Shown: positions 35,135 through 44,263 of the stretch, in pieces
How positions within the stretch are numbered: the stretch's first letter is position 1
Layout of the letters: each line of letters begins with the position of its first letter
Assembly: GCA_965197545.1 (NCBI GenBank)
Contig: CBDANJ010000008.1
Location: forward strand, 2,108,001 to 2,172,000
Length of the DNA stretch: 64,000 bases
Direction of reading: 5' to 3'
Source of the DNA: CATOSP01 sp965197545
GTDB lineage: Bacteria > Chloroflexota > Dehalococcoidia > Lucifugimonadales > UBA3495
Translations under genes and position numbers: made by a program
Notes under the pieces: model-generated
What the model was told of the DNA's origin: nothing
What the model saw: the letters and a program-made list of their open reading frames with translations, nothing else
The model's database searches: none

Positions 35135-36574
35135 ATGAGAACGGTAACCAAACTTAGGGGAATGTCAGACCTTTCCCAAGAGTCCTGGCAGCGGAAACGC
35201 AAGCTACAGGACAGTCTGGCGGAGTTAATTGGCAGTCACGGCTATCGGCGATTGGAGACCCCAGTCCTCGAACCCACAGAACTCTTCCTCCGCAAATCCG
35301 GTGGAGAGTTGGCCTCCCGCCTCTACAGCTTCACCGACGCCAAGAGCAACGCCGTAAGCCTGCGCCCGGAATTTACTTCCCCCATCATGCGTCACTACCT
35401 GGAGAACCAGGACCACATCGACTTACCCGCACGCTGGCAATACGCCGGTCCGGTGTTCCGCTGCGAAGACGAGGACGAGTCCAGCGGCCAGTTCACCCAG
35501 GTTGGCGCTGAGTTGCTGGGCGCTTCCAGTGTATTGGCCGATGTGGAGCTTCTTAGTTTGGCCGCCCGCATTCCCCCGCACCTCGGACTGACAGGCTGCC
35601 TACTGAAAGTATCCGACCTGGACGTCGTACACAGTGTTCTGGACGCCGTTGGCGTTTCGGACCGGGCGAAGTCTTTCATCGTCAGTGCGGTTTCTTCCCT
35701 GCGTGAGGGGCGCGGCGCGGTACCGGCAGTATTGGAACGCGCCGCCATCCTTCACGTGTTGGACCAGGAAGGCGAAGAAGTCTACCTGGGCCAGGCCATT
35801 GCGGGGCTCGACGACCAGCAGTCGCGAAAGGTCATCCTCGGGCTCATGCGTTGGTCGTCTGCCGACCAACTCGGCCAGAGGGACGCCGACGAAGTTGTCG
35901 AACGGTTGCTGCGCAAGATCAAGGGCGGCGACGACCGGGACTCACTGCGCAGAGCGCTGGAATTAGTTGGCGACCTGGCGGGAATAAGGGGCCCGGCTGG
36001 TGAGGCGCTTCCCCGGATACGCGCTGTCGTCAGAGATGCTGCCGCTGGAGTTGAAGCGTTGGACCGGTTCCAAGAGTTCATGGAATTAGCCGTTTCCGAG
36101 TCGGAAGTCGAAGATAGCGTGGTGGTTGACCTCAGCCTGGTGCGTGGGTTGGCATATTACAATGGGTTGCTATTCGACGTGACACACCCCCGCCAGCCTG
36201 ATGCCCTGGGAGGGGGAGGCCGCTACGACGGACTGGCGCGGGCTCTGGGCGCCGAACAACCCTTGCCAGCCTTGGGCTTCGCCTATAACCTGGATTCCTT
36301 GCTATCTCTGCTCGACTCTCCCGCCGGGGAAACCGAGGAATCTACCTCCAGACCTGCCGCGTTGGTCCGGCCCAATGACCCAGCGGCCTACAAGAGCGCC
36401 ATTCGAGCCGCCCAGGAATTGCGCCGGGACGGCAAGACCGTGGAACTGGACGTTTCCGGTCAGACCTTGGAGGATGCGAAAGCCCTCGCGAACAAACGTG
36501 GAATCCCACAAGTAATCTCGGTTGATGGGACTGGACGGCAGACCAGTCTTATCGCCAACTCGGTGAAGGTGTAG
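35135..36574 (+). CDS. hisZ: ATP phosphoribosyltransferase regulatory subunit HisZ (HisRS paralogue)
   Basis: 479 residues related to histidyl-tRNA synthetase. It keeps RPEFTSPIMRHYLEN, motif 2 with GPVFRCEDEDESSGQFTQVG, and LVRGLAYYNGLLFDV then GGGGRYDGL. The usual RGLDYYTG of HisRS is altered (Asp to Ala, Thr to Asn), and the motif 2 loop has lost the GRYREF consensus. It heads a his operon, so I call HisZ rather than HisRS. A C-terminal anticodon-binding-like domain (from about residue 405) remains, which short HisZ proteins often lack. Confidence 0.8.
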   Translation: MRTVTKLRGMSDLSQESWQRKRKLQDSLAELIGSHGYRRLETPVLEPTELFLRKSGGELASRLYSFTDAKSNAVSLRPEFTSPIMRHYLENQDHIDLPARWQYAGPVFRCEDEDESSGQFTQVGAELLGASSVLADVELLSLAARIPPHLGLTGCLLKVSDLDVVHSVLDAVGVSDRAKSFIVSAVSSLREGRGAVPAVLERAAILHVLDQEGEEVYLGQAIAGLDDQQSRKVILGLMRWSSADQLGQRDADEVVERLLRKIKGGDDRDSLRRALELVGDLAGIRGPAGEALPRIRAVVRDAAAGVEALDRFQEFMELAVSESEVEDSVVVDLSLVRGLAYYNGLLFDVTHPRQPDALGGGGRYDGLARALGAEQPLPALGFAYNLDSLLSLLDSPAGETEESTSRPAALVRPNDPAAYKSAIRAAQELRRDGKTVELDVSGQTLEDAKALANKRGIPQVISVDGTGRQTSLIANSVKV

Positions 36575-36647
36575 CATCTCGCCAACCGCCGGCACCACGA
36601 CACTCCGCCTGGTACTACCCAGCGACGGTGAACTCCATGAACCCACG

Positions 36648-37607
36648 TTGACCTTTCTCAACGCTTGCGGGCTCCGGGTGCGCCGGCCCAACGCCAGGCG
36701 GTACGTGGCCGTCGTCCCGTCCGTCCCTGGAGTGGAAGTGCTGTTTCAAAGGGCGGCAGACGTCACTCAGAAAGTGGAAGAGGGGAGCGCGGAGCTGGGG
36801 ATCACCGGCCTTGACCGTTACCTGGAAAACCGGAGCGACCCCACCCCGGTATCTCCCCTTGTCCAAGACCTGCGGTACGGACGCTGCGAGTTTGTTTTGG
36901 CGGTGCCCAACTCCTGGTTGGACGTCACGTCGGTAGCCGACCTGGCGGACCTTGCCCTGGAGTTTCACCAGCAGGGCAGGCAGTTGCGCATCGCAACCAA
37001 GTATCCTCGCCTATTGCGACAGTACCTCTTTAGCCGGGGAATCAACTACTTCACCTTGGTGGCGGCCAGCGGCGCCATGGAGGCGGCTCCCGCAGCCGGA
37101 TACGCCGATCTGATTGCCGACCTTACCGAAACTGGCGCCACGCTGCGCGAGAACCGGCTCAAGACACTGGAAGAAGGTACTATCTTGTCCTCCCAGGCTT
37201 GCCTTATCGCCAACGTTAGCCTGCTAGCCCAATCGCCCGGCGGCAGGGATCTGGCCCGAGCCCTGGTGGAACCGATGGAAGCCCACCTGCGGGCCGAACC
37301 CTTCTACCGGCTGACTGCCAACGTCCAGGGGGCTTCGGCGGATGCCGTCAGCGGAGCCATACTCGCACGTCCTGGCCTCGCCGGCCTTCGTGGTCCAACC
37401 ATTGCGCGAGTCTACAATGTCGAAGAACAAGACTGGTTCAGCGTGAGCCTTCTCGTCAAGAAGGAGCTTCTTCTTGAGGCCGTCGACCACTTGAGAAGCT
37501 GCGGCGCGGTGGACATCGCCGCGTCTGGAGTCGACTACCTTTTCGACGGATATTGTGCCGCCTACCGCCAACTGTTCGACAAGTCGGACTGCGCCGATGT
37601 AGAGTAG
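36648..37607 (+). CDS. hisG: ATP phosphoribosyltransferase HisG, long form
   Basis: At least 319 residues. First step of histidine synthesis. The C-terminal 75 residues (DWFSVSLLVKKELLLEAVDH, then LRSCGAVDIAA) match the allosteric domain of long-form HisG. The conserved first strand, TLRLVLPSDGELHEPTL, lies upstream of the TTG at 36648. The frame is open back to just past the hisZ stop (about 36573) but has no ATG, GTG or TTG there. The true start may be a rare codon, for example ATC at 36576 (GAAGGTG 4 bases upstream) or CTG at 36609. Confidence 0.85.
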   Translation: MTFLNACGLRVRRPNARRYVAVVPSVPGVEVLFQRAADVTQKVEEGSAELGITGLDRYLENRSDPTPVSPLVQDLRYGRCEFVLAVPNSWLDVTSVADLADLALEFHQQGRQLRIATKYPRLLRQYLFSRGINYFTLVAASGAMEAAPAAGYADLIADLTETGATLRENRLKTLEEGTILSSQACLIANVSLLAQSPGGRDLARALVEPMEAHLRAEPFYRLTANVQGASADAVSGAILARPGLAGLRGPTIARVYNVEEQDWFSVSLLVKKELLLEAVDHLRSCGAVDIAASGVDYLFDGYCAAYRQLFDKSDCADVE

Positions 37608-37611
37608 GGTC

Positions 37612-38370
37612 ATGCCCAATCTGCCGACGCACATATTCCTGGCCGACGAAGCCGCCAGAGAGCTGGACTGGGGCAACGTCTTCGACCACATCGGGAGCTT
37701 CTTCCTCGGCTCAACGGCGCCGGATATACGCGTTCTGAGGCGCTGGCCCAGGGAGCAAACCCATTTCGCCCCCTTGTCCGTCGAGGTGGTGGGCACCGGT
37801 GCCCGCACCATGTTCGATACACACCCGGAACTGGTCGAGCAAATGGGACGCTCCCCCGCGACACGGGCGTTCGTCCTTGGGTACATAAGCCACCTGGTTG
37901 CCGACGAGACGTGGATCACAACCATGTTCCGGCCCCACTTCGACCCGGAGAACTACATCACCGACACTGCGGTCGAGGCCCATATCTGGGACCGCACCCT
38001 TCAACTAGATATGGACCGGAAATGCCGTCCCGAAATGGGCAACTTCCAGCAGGCGGACGAGGCTCTCGTCTGCGCCGACGACGGTGTCGAGGTGGGTTTT
38101 CTCACCGCTCAAGACCTGGAGGAGTGGCGCGACTGGGTACGTCAGTTCATTGGCTGGGAATTCTCCTGGGACAGGCTAAAGCGCGCCCTAAACCGGATGT
38201 ACCGGGACAACGACGACGTGCAGCAGGAAGTCGACCGCTTCCTGGAGAACATGCCCTATAGCTTGGAACACATCTACCGGCGGATTCCGGAAGACATGGT
38301 CATGGCCTACCAGGCACGGGTCTTGGAGCAGACTATCATCAAGGCGCGGGAGTTCGTCGATGGAACTTAA
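37612..38370 (+). CDS. Zinc-dependent phospholipase C-like protein
   Basis: 252 residues. NLPTHIFLADEAARE at the start, GSTAPDIR, REQTHFAPL, and FVLGYISHLVADETW supply the spaced His and Asp ligands typical of the Zn-dependent phospholipase C / S1-P1 nuclease-like family. There is no signal peptide, unlike secreted relatives. It starts 4 bases after the hisG stop and overlaps hisD by 11 bases, so it is translated as part of the his operon; a role in histidine synthesis is not known. Confidence 0.65.
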   Translation: MPNLPTHIFLADEAARELDWGNVFDHIGSFFLGSTAPDIRVLRRWPREQTHFAPLSVEVVGTGARTMFDTHPELVEQMGRSPATRAFVLGYISHLVADETWITTMFRPHFDPENYITDTAVEAHIWDRTLQLDMDRKCRPEMGNFQQADEALVCADDGVEVGFLTAQDLEEWRDWVRQFIGWEFSWDRLKRALNRMYRDNDDVQQEVDRFLENMPYSLEHIYRRIPEDMVMAYQARVLEQTIIKAREFVDGT

Positions 38371-39754
38371 GACCCTTCGCGGCCCCGTCGAGGCTGCGGA
38401 AGTCCTGTCTCGCGTCGACCCCCTGGACTTCAGCGGGCTGCCCGAGCCGGTTTTGAACCGCACCCGCCAGGTGTTCGGGGACGGAGTATCCCCGGAAGAA
38501 TCGGTTATCCGGATCCTCCATGACGTCCGGAACAGCGGCGACGTGGCGGTAAAGCACTACGCAAGGTTGCTGGACGACATCGAACTGGACGACCTACGGG
38601 TAAGTCCAGCCCAGATGGCCGAAGCGCGTTCCGCAGTTTCCATCGAGTTGAGGGAAGCCCTGGAGTTGGCGGCGCAACGGGTGCGGGAGTTCCACGAAGA
38701 AGTCCTGCCCAAGAGCTGGTTGGACGAGAAACGCGGCTTGGGCGAGTTGGTTCGTCCCTTGGAACGGGTTGGCCTATACGCCCCCGGCGGCACCGCAGCC
38801 TACCCCTCCACCGTCTTGATGACTGCCGTTCCCGCCAGGGTCGCCGGTGTGCCGGAAGTTATCCTCACCACGCCCAGGCGAGGCAAGGAGCCGCTAAACC
38901 CCGCAGTGCTGGTGGCGGCGGAGATCGCCGGCGTGGACACCATTTACCAGATCGGAGGCGTGGCCGCTATCGGAGCGTTGGCCTATGGCACCGAATCGGT
39001 ACCCCAGGTGGACAAGATCTGTGGGCCGGGCAATCTGTTCGTCGCCTTGGCCAAGAAGATCGTCCAGGGCCAGGTCGACATCGACGGCCTATTCGGACCG
39101 ACGGAGACCATCGTTGTTGCCGACGACTCGGCCAGCCCCGCCTTCTGCGCCGCCGACCTGATCGCACAGGCCGAACATGACCCGATGGCCACCGCGATTT
39201 TGGTCACCAACTCGGAGGGCTTGCTGAAACGGGTCGAAGAAGAATTGGACCTGATACTTGACGGCCAGGGCCGCGGGGAAGTCGCCCGTAGCGCGCTGGA
39301 CCGCCGGGGCCGCGCTGTGCTAGTCGAGTCTCTTGAGGAAGGTGTGGACCTGGTCAACCGCATTGCCCCGGAACACCTTTGCCTCATGGTCGAGGACCCA
39401 TGGGCATGGGTAGACCGGGTGCGCAATGCTGGCGGCCTCTTCCTCGGCGAGTTTTCCCCGGAAGTCATGGGAGACTACATCGCAGGTCCCAGCCACGTGA
39501 TGCCCACCGGCGGGACGGCCAGGTTCAGCTCCGCCCTGAGCGTGCATCAATTTCTGAAGCACATGCCGGTCGTGGGGTTGAAACCTGAAGAGTTCCAGAA
39601 GTTGGGCCCACCGGCTGTCCGCATCGCTCAGGCCGAAGGACTGCCCGGCCACTCCAGCGCTATTAGCGTGAGGTTGGAACACCTCGAGAGCAGACATCTA
39701 CCGATTACTAAACCACGCCACGAGCCACCCATTGGGTCGGATGCAACAATATGA
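38360..39754 (+). CDS. hisD: Histidinol dehydrogenase
   Basis: 464 residues. Catalyses the last two oxidations to histidine with NAD and zinc. VGLYAPGGTAAYPSTVLM, QIGGVAAIGALAYGT, and KICGPGN are hallmark stretches. The catalytic IAPEHLCLM and zinc-binding region (DLIAQAEHDP; GPSHVMPTGGTARF) are intact. Overlaps the upstream PLC-like gene by 11 bases and hisC by 4 (ATGA). The C-terminal 20 residues extend beyond the usual end. Confidence 0.97.
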   Translation: MELKTLRGPVEAAEVLSRVDPLDFSGLPEPVLNRTRQVFGDGVSPEESVIRILHDVRNSGDVAVKHYARLLDDIELDDLRVSPAQMAEARSAVSIELREALELAAQRVREFHEEVLPKSWLDEKRGLGELVRPLERVGLYAPGGTAAYPSTVLMTAVPARVAGVPEVILTTPRRGKEPLNPAVLVAAEIAGVDTIYQIGGVAAIGALAYGTESVPQVDKICGPGNLFVALAKKIVQGQVDIDGLFGPTETIVVADDSASPAFCAADLIAQAEHDPMATAILVTNSEGLLKRVEEELDLILDGQGRGEVARSALDRRGRAVLVESLEEGVDLVNRIAPEHLCLMVEDPWAWVDRVRNAGGLFLGEFSPEVMGDYIAGPSHVMPTGGTARFSSALSVHQFLKHMPVVGLKPEEFQKLGPPAVRIAQAEGLPGHSSAISVRLEHLESRHLPITKPRHEPPIGSDATI

Positions 39755-40842
39755 CTGATAGCAAAGAGCTAATGCTGCCCCACATCCGCCAGCTAAACAC
39801 CTACCAGGGGGTCGATCCCATGGAGGTGATGGCCGAGCGGTCCGGGATACCGCCCGAGCGGATAGTCCGCCTGAACGGCAACGAAAACCCCTACGGGCCT
39901 TCGCCCAAAGTATTGGAGGCACTGGGCGCCTTCCAGTTTTACAACCACTACACCGACCCGGACCAACGCCATTTGAGGGACGTATTATCCCAATACTTGG
40001 ACGTGCGTCCTGAAATGATAGTGGCTGGGAATGGCAGCGACGAGATTATCGACCTGATCTACCGGATGTACGTCGGAGTTGGGGACAACATCATCATCCC
40101 AGCGCCCACGTTTGGAATGTACGCTTTCTCCGCTGAAGTAGCCGGCGGGGAAGCGGTCTCCGTCCCCCGGGATGAGGATTTCGAGATCGACGTCGAGGGC
40201 ATCAAGCTGGCGCAAACGGACAGGTCCAAAGCGGTGTTCTTGGCTTCCCCCAATAACCCCACAGGAAACATAGCCACCCAGGGTCAGATACGTGGGCTGC
40301 TAGACCTGGGGGTGCTCGTAGTGGTCGACGAAGCCTACTTCGAGTTCTGCGGCCAGTCGGCGATGGACATGGTGGAGGACCACCCGAACCTGATCGTGCT
40401 GCGCACCTTCAGTAAGTGGGCGGGACTAGCGGGACTCCGCATCGGCCTCGGCGTGATGAACCCGGAAGTTGCGGCGACCATGATGAGCATGAAGCCGCCC
40501 TACAACGTGAACACCGCCGCCGAAGTGGCATTAATAGCGTCCCTGGAAGATAGGTCGCTGCTACTCGACAGGGTCAACCGCATTGTGGAAGAGCGGGACA
40601 GAATGTTAAGTCTGTTGCGGCAGATTCCCGGAGTCCGCCCCTGGCCTTCATCGGCGAACTTCATACTCTTCAGCCTGCCGGAAGGCAGAGGCAAAGAGAT
40701 CTTCGACGGGCTTTGCCAGCGAGGAATCTTCCTCCGGTACTTCAGCGCCCCTTTGCTGCAGGACTACATTCGCACCAGCGTGGGGCTGCCCCACGAAACG
40801 GATGCTGTGGTCAACGCGTTGACCGAGTTGGTGGGGAGTTAA
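39751..40842 (+). CDS. hisC: Histidinol-phosphate aminotransferase
   Basis: 363 residues. RLNGNENPYGPSPKVLEAL is the family's N-terminal signature. NPNNPTGN-type motif as SPNNPTGN, DEAYFEF (cofactor Asp) and LRTFSKWAGLAGLRIGLG with the PLP lysine confirm class I/II. Co-translated with hisD through an ATGA overlap and 5 bases ahead of hisB. Confidence 0.96.
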   Translation: MTDSKELMLPHIRQLNTYQGVDPMEVMAERSGIPPERIVRLNGNENPYGPSPKVLEALGAFQFYNHYTDPDQRHLRDVLSQYLDVRPEMIVAGNGSDEIIDLIYRMYVGVGDNIIIPAPTFGMYAFSAEVAGGEAVSVPRDEDFEIDVEGIKLAQTDRSKAVFLASPNNPTGNIATQGQIRGLLDLGVLVVVDEAYFEFCGQSAMDMVEDHPNLIVLRTFSKWAGLAGLRIGLGVMNPEVAATMMSMKPPYNVNTAAEVALIASLEDRSLLLDRVNRIVEERDRMLSLLRQIPGVRPWPSSANFILFSLPEGRGKEIFDGLCQRGIFLRYFSAPLLQDYIRTSVGLPHETDAVVNALTELVGS

Positions 40843-40847
40843 GAGAC

Positions 40848-41486
40848 TTGGCGACTGATAGAGTAGTTGAGGGCGGCCTGGCGGTGCCGGAGCCTCGGAC
40901 GGCGACCCTGGAGCGGCAGACCGGCGAGACCCACGTGAAAGTGACCGTAAACCTGGACGGCCAGGGCTCCTACGAGGTGGACACGGGCAACGGGTTCTTG
41001 GACCACATGGTCAGCCAGTTGGCTCGGCACGGACTATTTGACATAACGCTCCACGCCAGGGGCGACACCTACGTGGGTTGGCATCACTTGGTGGAAGACA
41101 CGGCGATCATGCTGGGCCGGGCATTCCGCCAGGCGCTGGGTGAGGCCAGGGGAATCCGCCGCATGGGACACGCCATCGTGCCGTTGGATGACGCCTTGGC
41201 GTTGGTGGCGGTGGACTGCAGCGGCCGGGGCTATGCGTCCATCGAAACGAGTCTCGACGGCGTCATGGTCGAGACCCTATCCGGGGACCTGGTAAGGCAC
41301 CTTTTGGAGTCCTTCGCCATCGAAGGCCAGATGAACTTGCACACCAAGATACTCTCGGGATATAGCCCGCATCACAAGGCGGAAGCCCTGTTCAAGGCAT
41401 TGGCTCGAGCCCTACGTGACGCCGTGGAGCCTGATCCCAGGGGAGGCCAGCAGGTCCCCAGCACCAAGGGGACCATCAGCGCCTAG
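40848..41486 (+). CDS. hisB: Imidazoleglycerol-phosphate dehydratase
   Basis: 212 residues; single-function HisB. GNGFLDHMVSQLARHGLFD and HHLVEDTAIMLG carry the metal-binding histidines, repeated later as LRHLLESFA and SGYSPHHKAEALFKAL. The start is TTG at 40848 (GGAG about 10 bases upstream), just after the hisC stop. The longer frame upstream overlaps hisC and is rejected. Last gene of the his operon. Confidence 0.94.
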   Translation: MATDRVVEGGLAVPEPRTATLERQTGETHVKVTVNLDGQGSYEVDTGNGFLDHMVSQLARHGLFDITLHARGDTYVGWHHLVEDTAIMLGRAFRQALGEARGIRRMGHAIVPLDDALALVAVDCSGRGYASIETSLDGVMVETLSGDLVRHLLESFAIEGQMNLHTKILSGYSPHHKAEALFKALARALRDAVEPDPRGGQQVPSTKGTISA

Positions 41487-41590
41487 CCGTTTCTTCCTAG
41501 TGGTCCCGCACCAAATTGATTTCAGCGCGGTGGGCAAAATCCAGAACCTGAACGTCCCGGTGGCTAGTATCGGTCACAGGAGCAAGCAAT

Positions 41591-42463
41591 TTGGCGTCAG
41601 TAAGCGGTCAGTGGGTAAACAACATCCATGCTGGGGATGCAATGGATGTCCTTCGACGAGCACCAAATGAATCGGTCCACTGCATCGTCACAAGTCCGCC
41701 GTACTATTCGCAGCGTGATTACAGTGTTCCGGCGCAAATCGGAAGCGAGAAGTCGCCTGCGGAATATGTGCGACGCATTCAGAGAGTGTTCTCCGAGTGT
41801 CGCCGCGTACTGACGGAAGATGGGACTCTGTGGTTGAATTTGGGTGACAAGTACCAGGATGGTGAATTGCTCGGACTGCCTTGGCGAACCGCATTGGCAC
41901 TCAAAGACGACGGTTGGATACTCCGTTCAGACATCATTTGGCACAAACCGAATGCCATGCCGTCCTCTGTGAAGAACAGACCCACGACGGACCATGAATA
42001 CATCTTCATGTTTGCCAAGAGCAAAGACTACTACTACGACGCTGATTCGACCAGGGAGCCTCATGTCACTTTTACTTCCCGGAGCCGTATGAAAGGTGGC
42101 CGCAGACATTTCGGCCAAAAAAATGGGACACCCGAAAATGGCAAGAATGAAGGCAACGCAAACCTGCATGACGGGCGGTGGGACCAAGCCTTTCACCCGA
42201 AAGGCAGAAATCGCCGGACTGTGTGGGAAATTCCGCTTTCAAAGTTTCGTGGAGTCCACTTTGCAGTTTTTCCTGAAAAACTGGTCGAATTGTGCATTTC
42301 CGCCGGATGCCCACAAGATGGCGTTGTTTTGGATCCTTTTGTGGGCAGCGGTACCACAGCCGTCGTGGCCCAACGTCTTGGCAGGGGATACGTTGGTATC
42401 GACGTTAACCCGGAATACTGTGAAATGGCGAGAAACCGACTCAGCCAGGGAGTTCTGATTTAA
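41591..42463 (+). CDS. DNA methyltransferase, probably N4-cytosine type
   Basis: 290 residues of beta-class methyltransferase. Catalytic motif IV TSPPYY near residue 35 (SPPY favours N4-cytosine), and SAM motif I as LDPFVGSGTTAVVAQRLGRG near the C-terminus, that is, the order IV then I. The start is TTG at 41591 with AGGAG 8 bases upstream. It is convergent with and overlaps by 4 bases the nuclease-like gene at 42460. Codon use is less GC-rich than the his genes upstream, suggesting transfer of a restriction-modification unit. Confidence 0.9.
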   Translation: MASVSGQWVNNIHAGDAMDVLRRAPNESVHCIVTSPPYYSQRDYSVPAQIGSEKSPAEYVRRIQRVFSECRRVLTEDGTLWLNLGDKYQDGELLGLPWRTALALKDDGWILRSDIIWHKPNAMPSSVKNRPTTDHEYIFMFAKSKDYYYDADSTREPHVTFTSRSRMKGGRRHFGQKNGTPENGKNEGNANLHDGRWDQAFHPKGRNRRTVWEIPLSKFRGVHFAVFPEKLVELCISAGCPQDGVVLDPFVGSGTTAVVAQRLGRGYVGIDVNPEYCEMARNRLSQGVLI

Positions 42464-43347
42464 CCGCCACTGATACTTTCGAGCAAGGGTAGCACCTCGT
42501 CTTCCAGTTTCCCCAGGAGAAGCGGTTCAATCGCGGCAACTTGGTTGGGGTTCGCTTGAATGTATATGTAGAGCTCGGATGCCAGTTCACTCAAGTCACC
42601 CGTCCAAGATTCGGCGATAACAATGGGGACGCATATATAGCCGTTGTCAGTAGCGACTAGAATCGACTTGAAAATGTCCCTGGTAAATAGCGACGAATGT
42701 CCCCCTCCCATAGTCTCGCGTGTCTTGACCGGAAGGAGAAGAGTTCCCGCATTTCCTGTGACCTGGACATCATAAGTTTCGTCCTCGATCTTAACCTGTG
42801 TGTCACTCACTTGAAGAGTCAGTTCACGTGCCTTTACCAGGTTCTCTATATTCTGCCTGACGAGACCTTCGAATAGTGTCCCCTTCAGAGCACGTCTACT
42901 GCCTTCAAGTCTCGAAAGCATGACCTCGGAAATGGCAGGCCACTCCCAATTCTCGGTTTGTGGAAATAGTGGAGCCACGAACTTGCGGATTTCGTTGAGC
43001 AAGTAAGTACGTCGCTCGACAGTGGTATTTCCGGGCGCTGTCCTGAGCAGGGGTTGTAACCGCTGAGTTGCCGCATCACGAAGGAGCCACGCCAGAAAAT
43101 ACCACTTGGCAGTGGAGTTGGAGTAAGGACGAAGCAGGCCGTCATATAGTGTCATTTCACCTTGGCGATTGAAGTATCGGTTAATTGTTTCTACTGCTCG
43201 CTCGTCCGATAGTTCCTGAATAAAGGCCAGAACGGAACCATAGCCTTCCTCCTCAAGAAAAACGACAAAATCCTCGTAAAAACGCCGGTTTTCTTGGACT
43301 ACTGCAACCAACTCCCTTAACCGCAAATTATGGAGGATATAATCCAT
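42460..43347 (-). CDS. Putative type II restriction endonuclease
   Basis: 295 residues, family not recognised. Called from its tail-to-tail position with the methyltransferase and a possible PD-(D/E)xK core near residues 190-215: YDVQVTG, then LLLPVKTRETMGGGHSS, where the D...V-K spacing is suggestive. The N-terminal 150 residues are helical. Recognition sequence cannot be read. ATG at 43347. Confidence 0.65.
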   Translation of the reverse strand: MDYILHNLRLRELVAVVQENRRFYEDFVVFLEEEGYGSVLAFIQELSDERAVETINRYFNRQGEMTLYDGLLRPYSNSTAKWYFLAWLLRDAATQRLQPLLRTAPGNTTVERRTYLLNEIRKFVAPLFPQTENWEWPAISEVMLSRLEGSRRALKGTLFEGLVRQNIENLVKARELTLQVSDTQVKIEDETYDVQVTGNAGTLLLPVKTRETMGGGHSSLFTRDIFKSILVATDNGYICVPIVIAESWTGDLSELASELYIYIQANPNQVAAIEPLLLGKLEDEVLPLLESISGG

Positions 43348-43483
43348 GTGTGTCCTCTGGAACGTCAGCCGACCATGGAAACGGTCAAATTAATACGGAC
43401 GCACCTAACTTGTCGTACTGGGGAAGCGCGTCCTATCTGCTGCCTTGGCAATTACGGGATGAGAACGGCCTATTAACGGTCCC

Positions 43484-44263
43484 CTAGCCGTCGATGGGAC
43501 GTCCCCTTCTGGATATGAATTCCGGGAACGCCTGCTCTACTCCGTAACCCTGGACCACCTCGCGGTTGAAGTACCGTTCGTTTTCGTATTGCTGACGCAG
43601 GTCGGCCCCCCGGCCCTCCAACAAGAGCCGCTTAAACCCCTGTACCGACTCGTGGCGGTTGCCCGCAATGACTGTGGCAATCTCCATGGTCTTGTCTCGA
43701 AGCTCTTCCTTGGGCACCAGGTGGTTCAAGAGACCGATCCGGTAGGCTTCTTCCGCCTCGACGACTCTCCCGGTAAACAGCAACTCCTTGGCCATCGGCC
43801 AGCCAATCTGGTTGGGCAGGGTCCACGAGCAGTTGATTCTCCCGTAAGCAACCGCCAGGAACCGGAACCTGGTATTCTCGCATCCTATGCGGAAATCCAA
43901 GGATGAGGACAGTACCGCCGCACCGCCGTAAGCCAGTCCGTTTATCATCCCGATGACCGGTTTGGGTGACGCCGAGATGTCATAAGACCATCCCTCGCGG
44001 CCCCCGCTCAACGCAGCCTGCTCCTCTTCGGACAGCCGGGCAGTCTCCCTCTGCTCGTGGATGTCGCCGCCTGCTGAAAAGGCCCGCTCCCCGGTACCGG
44101 TGATGACGATACAGCCGATCTCGTCATCGGCGTTCATGTCCATCACACATTCGTGGAGCTCTGTGCTCAGTTTCCGGTTCATGGCGTTCAATACCTCTGG
44201 CCGGTCCAAAGTAATAATCGCCACCCCGGACTCTTTCTCCAGAAGAATATGCTCGTAAGCCAT
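43484..44263 (-). CDS. Enoyl-CoA hydratase/isomerase family protein
   Basis: 259 residues of the crotonase fold. ITLDRPEVLNAMNRKL, the oxyanion-hole AFSAGGDI and the second hole region NGLAYGGAAVLSSSLDFRIG are clear. The catalytic glutamates of true hydratases are not obvious at the usual places, so the exact reaction is open. I chose the ATG at 44263 because CGGAGGAGG precedes it; the frame is open 23 codons further. It is isolated from other fatty-acid genes. Confidence 0.85.
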   Translation of the reverse strand: MAYEHILLEKESGVAIITLDRPEVLNAMNRKLSTELHECVMDMNADDEIGCIVITGTGERAFSAGGDIHEQRETARLSEEEQAALSGGREGWSYDISASPKPVIGMINGLAYGGAAVLSSSLDFRIGCENTRFRFLAVAYGRINCSWTLPNQIGWPMAKELLFTGRVVEAEEAYRIGLLNHLVPKEELRDKTMEIATVIAGNRHESVQGFKRLLLEGRGADLRQQYENERYFNREVVQGYGVEQAFPEFISRRGRPIDG

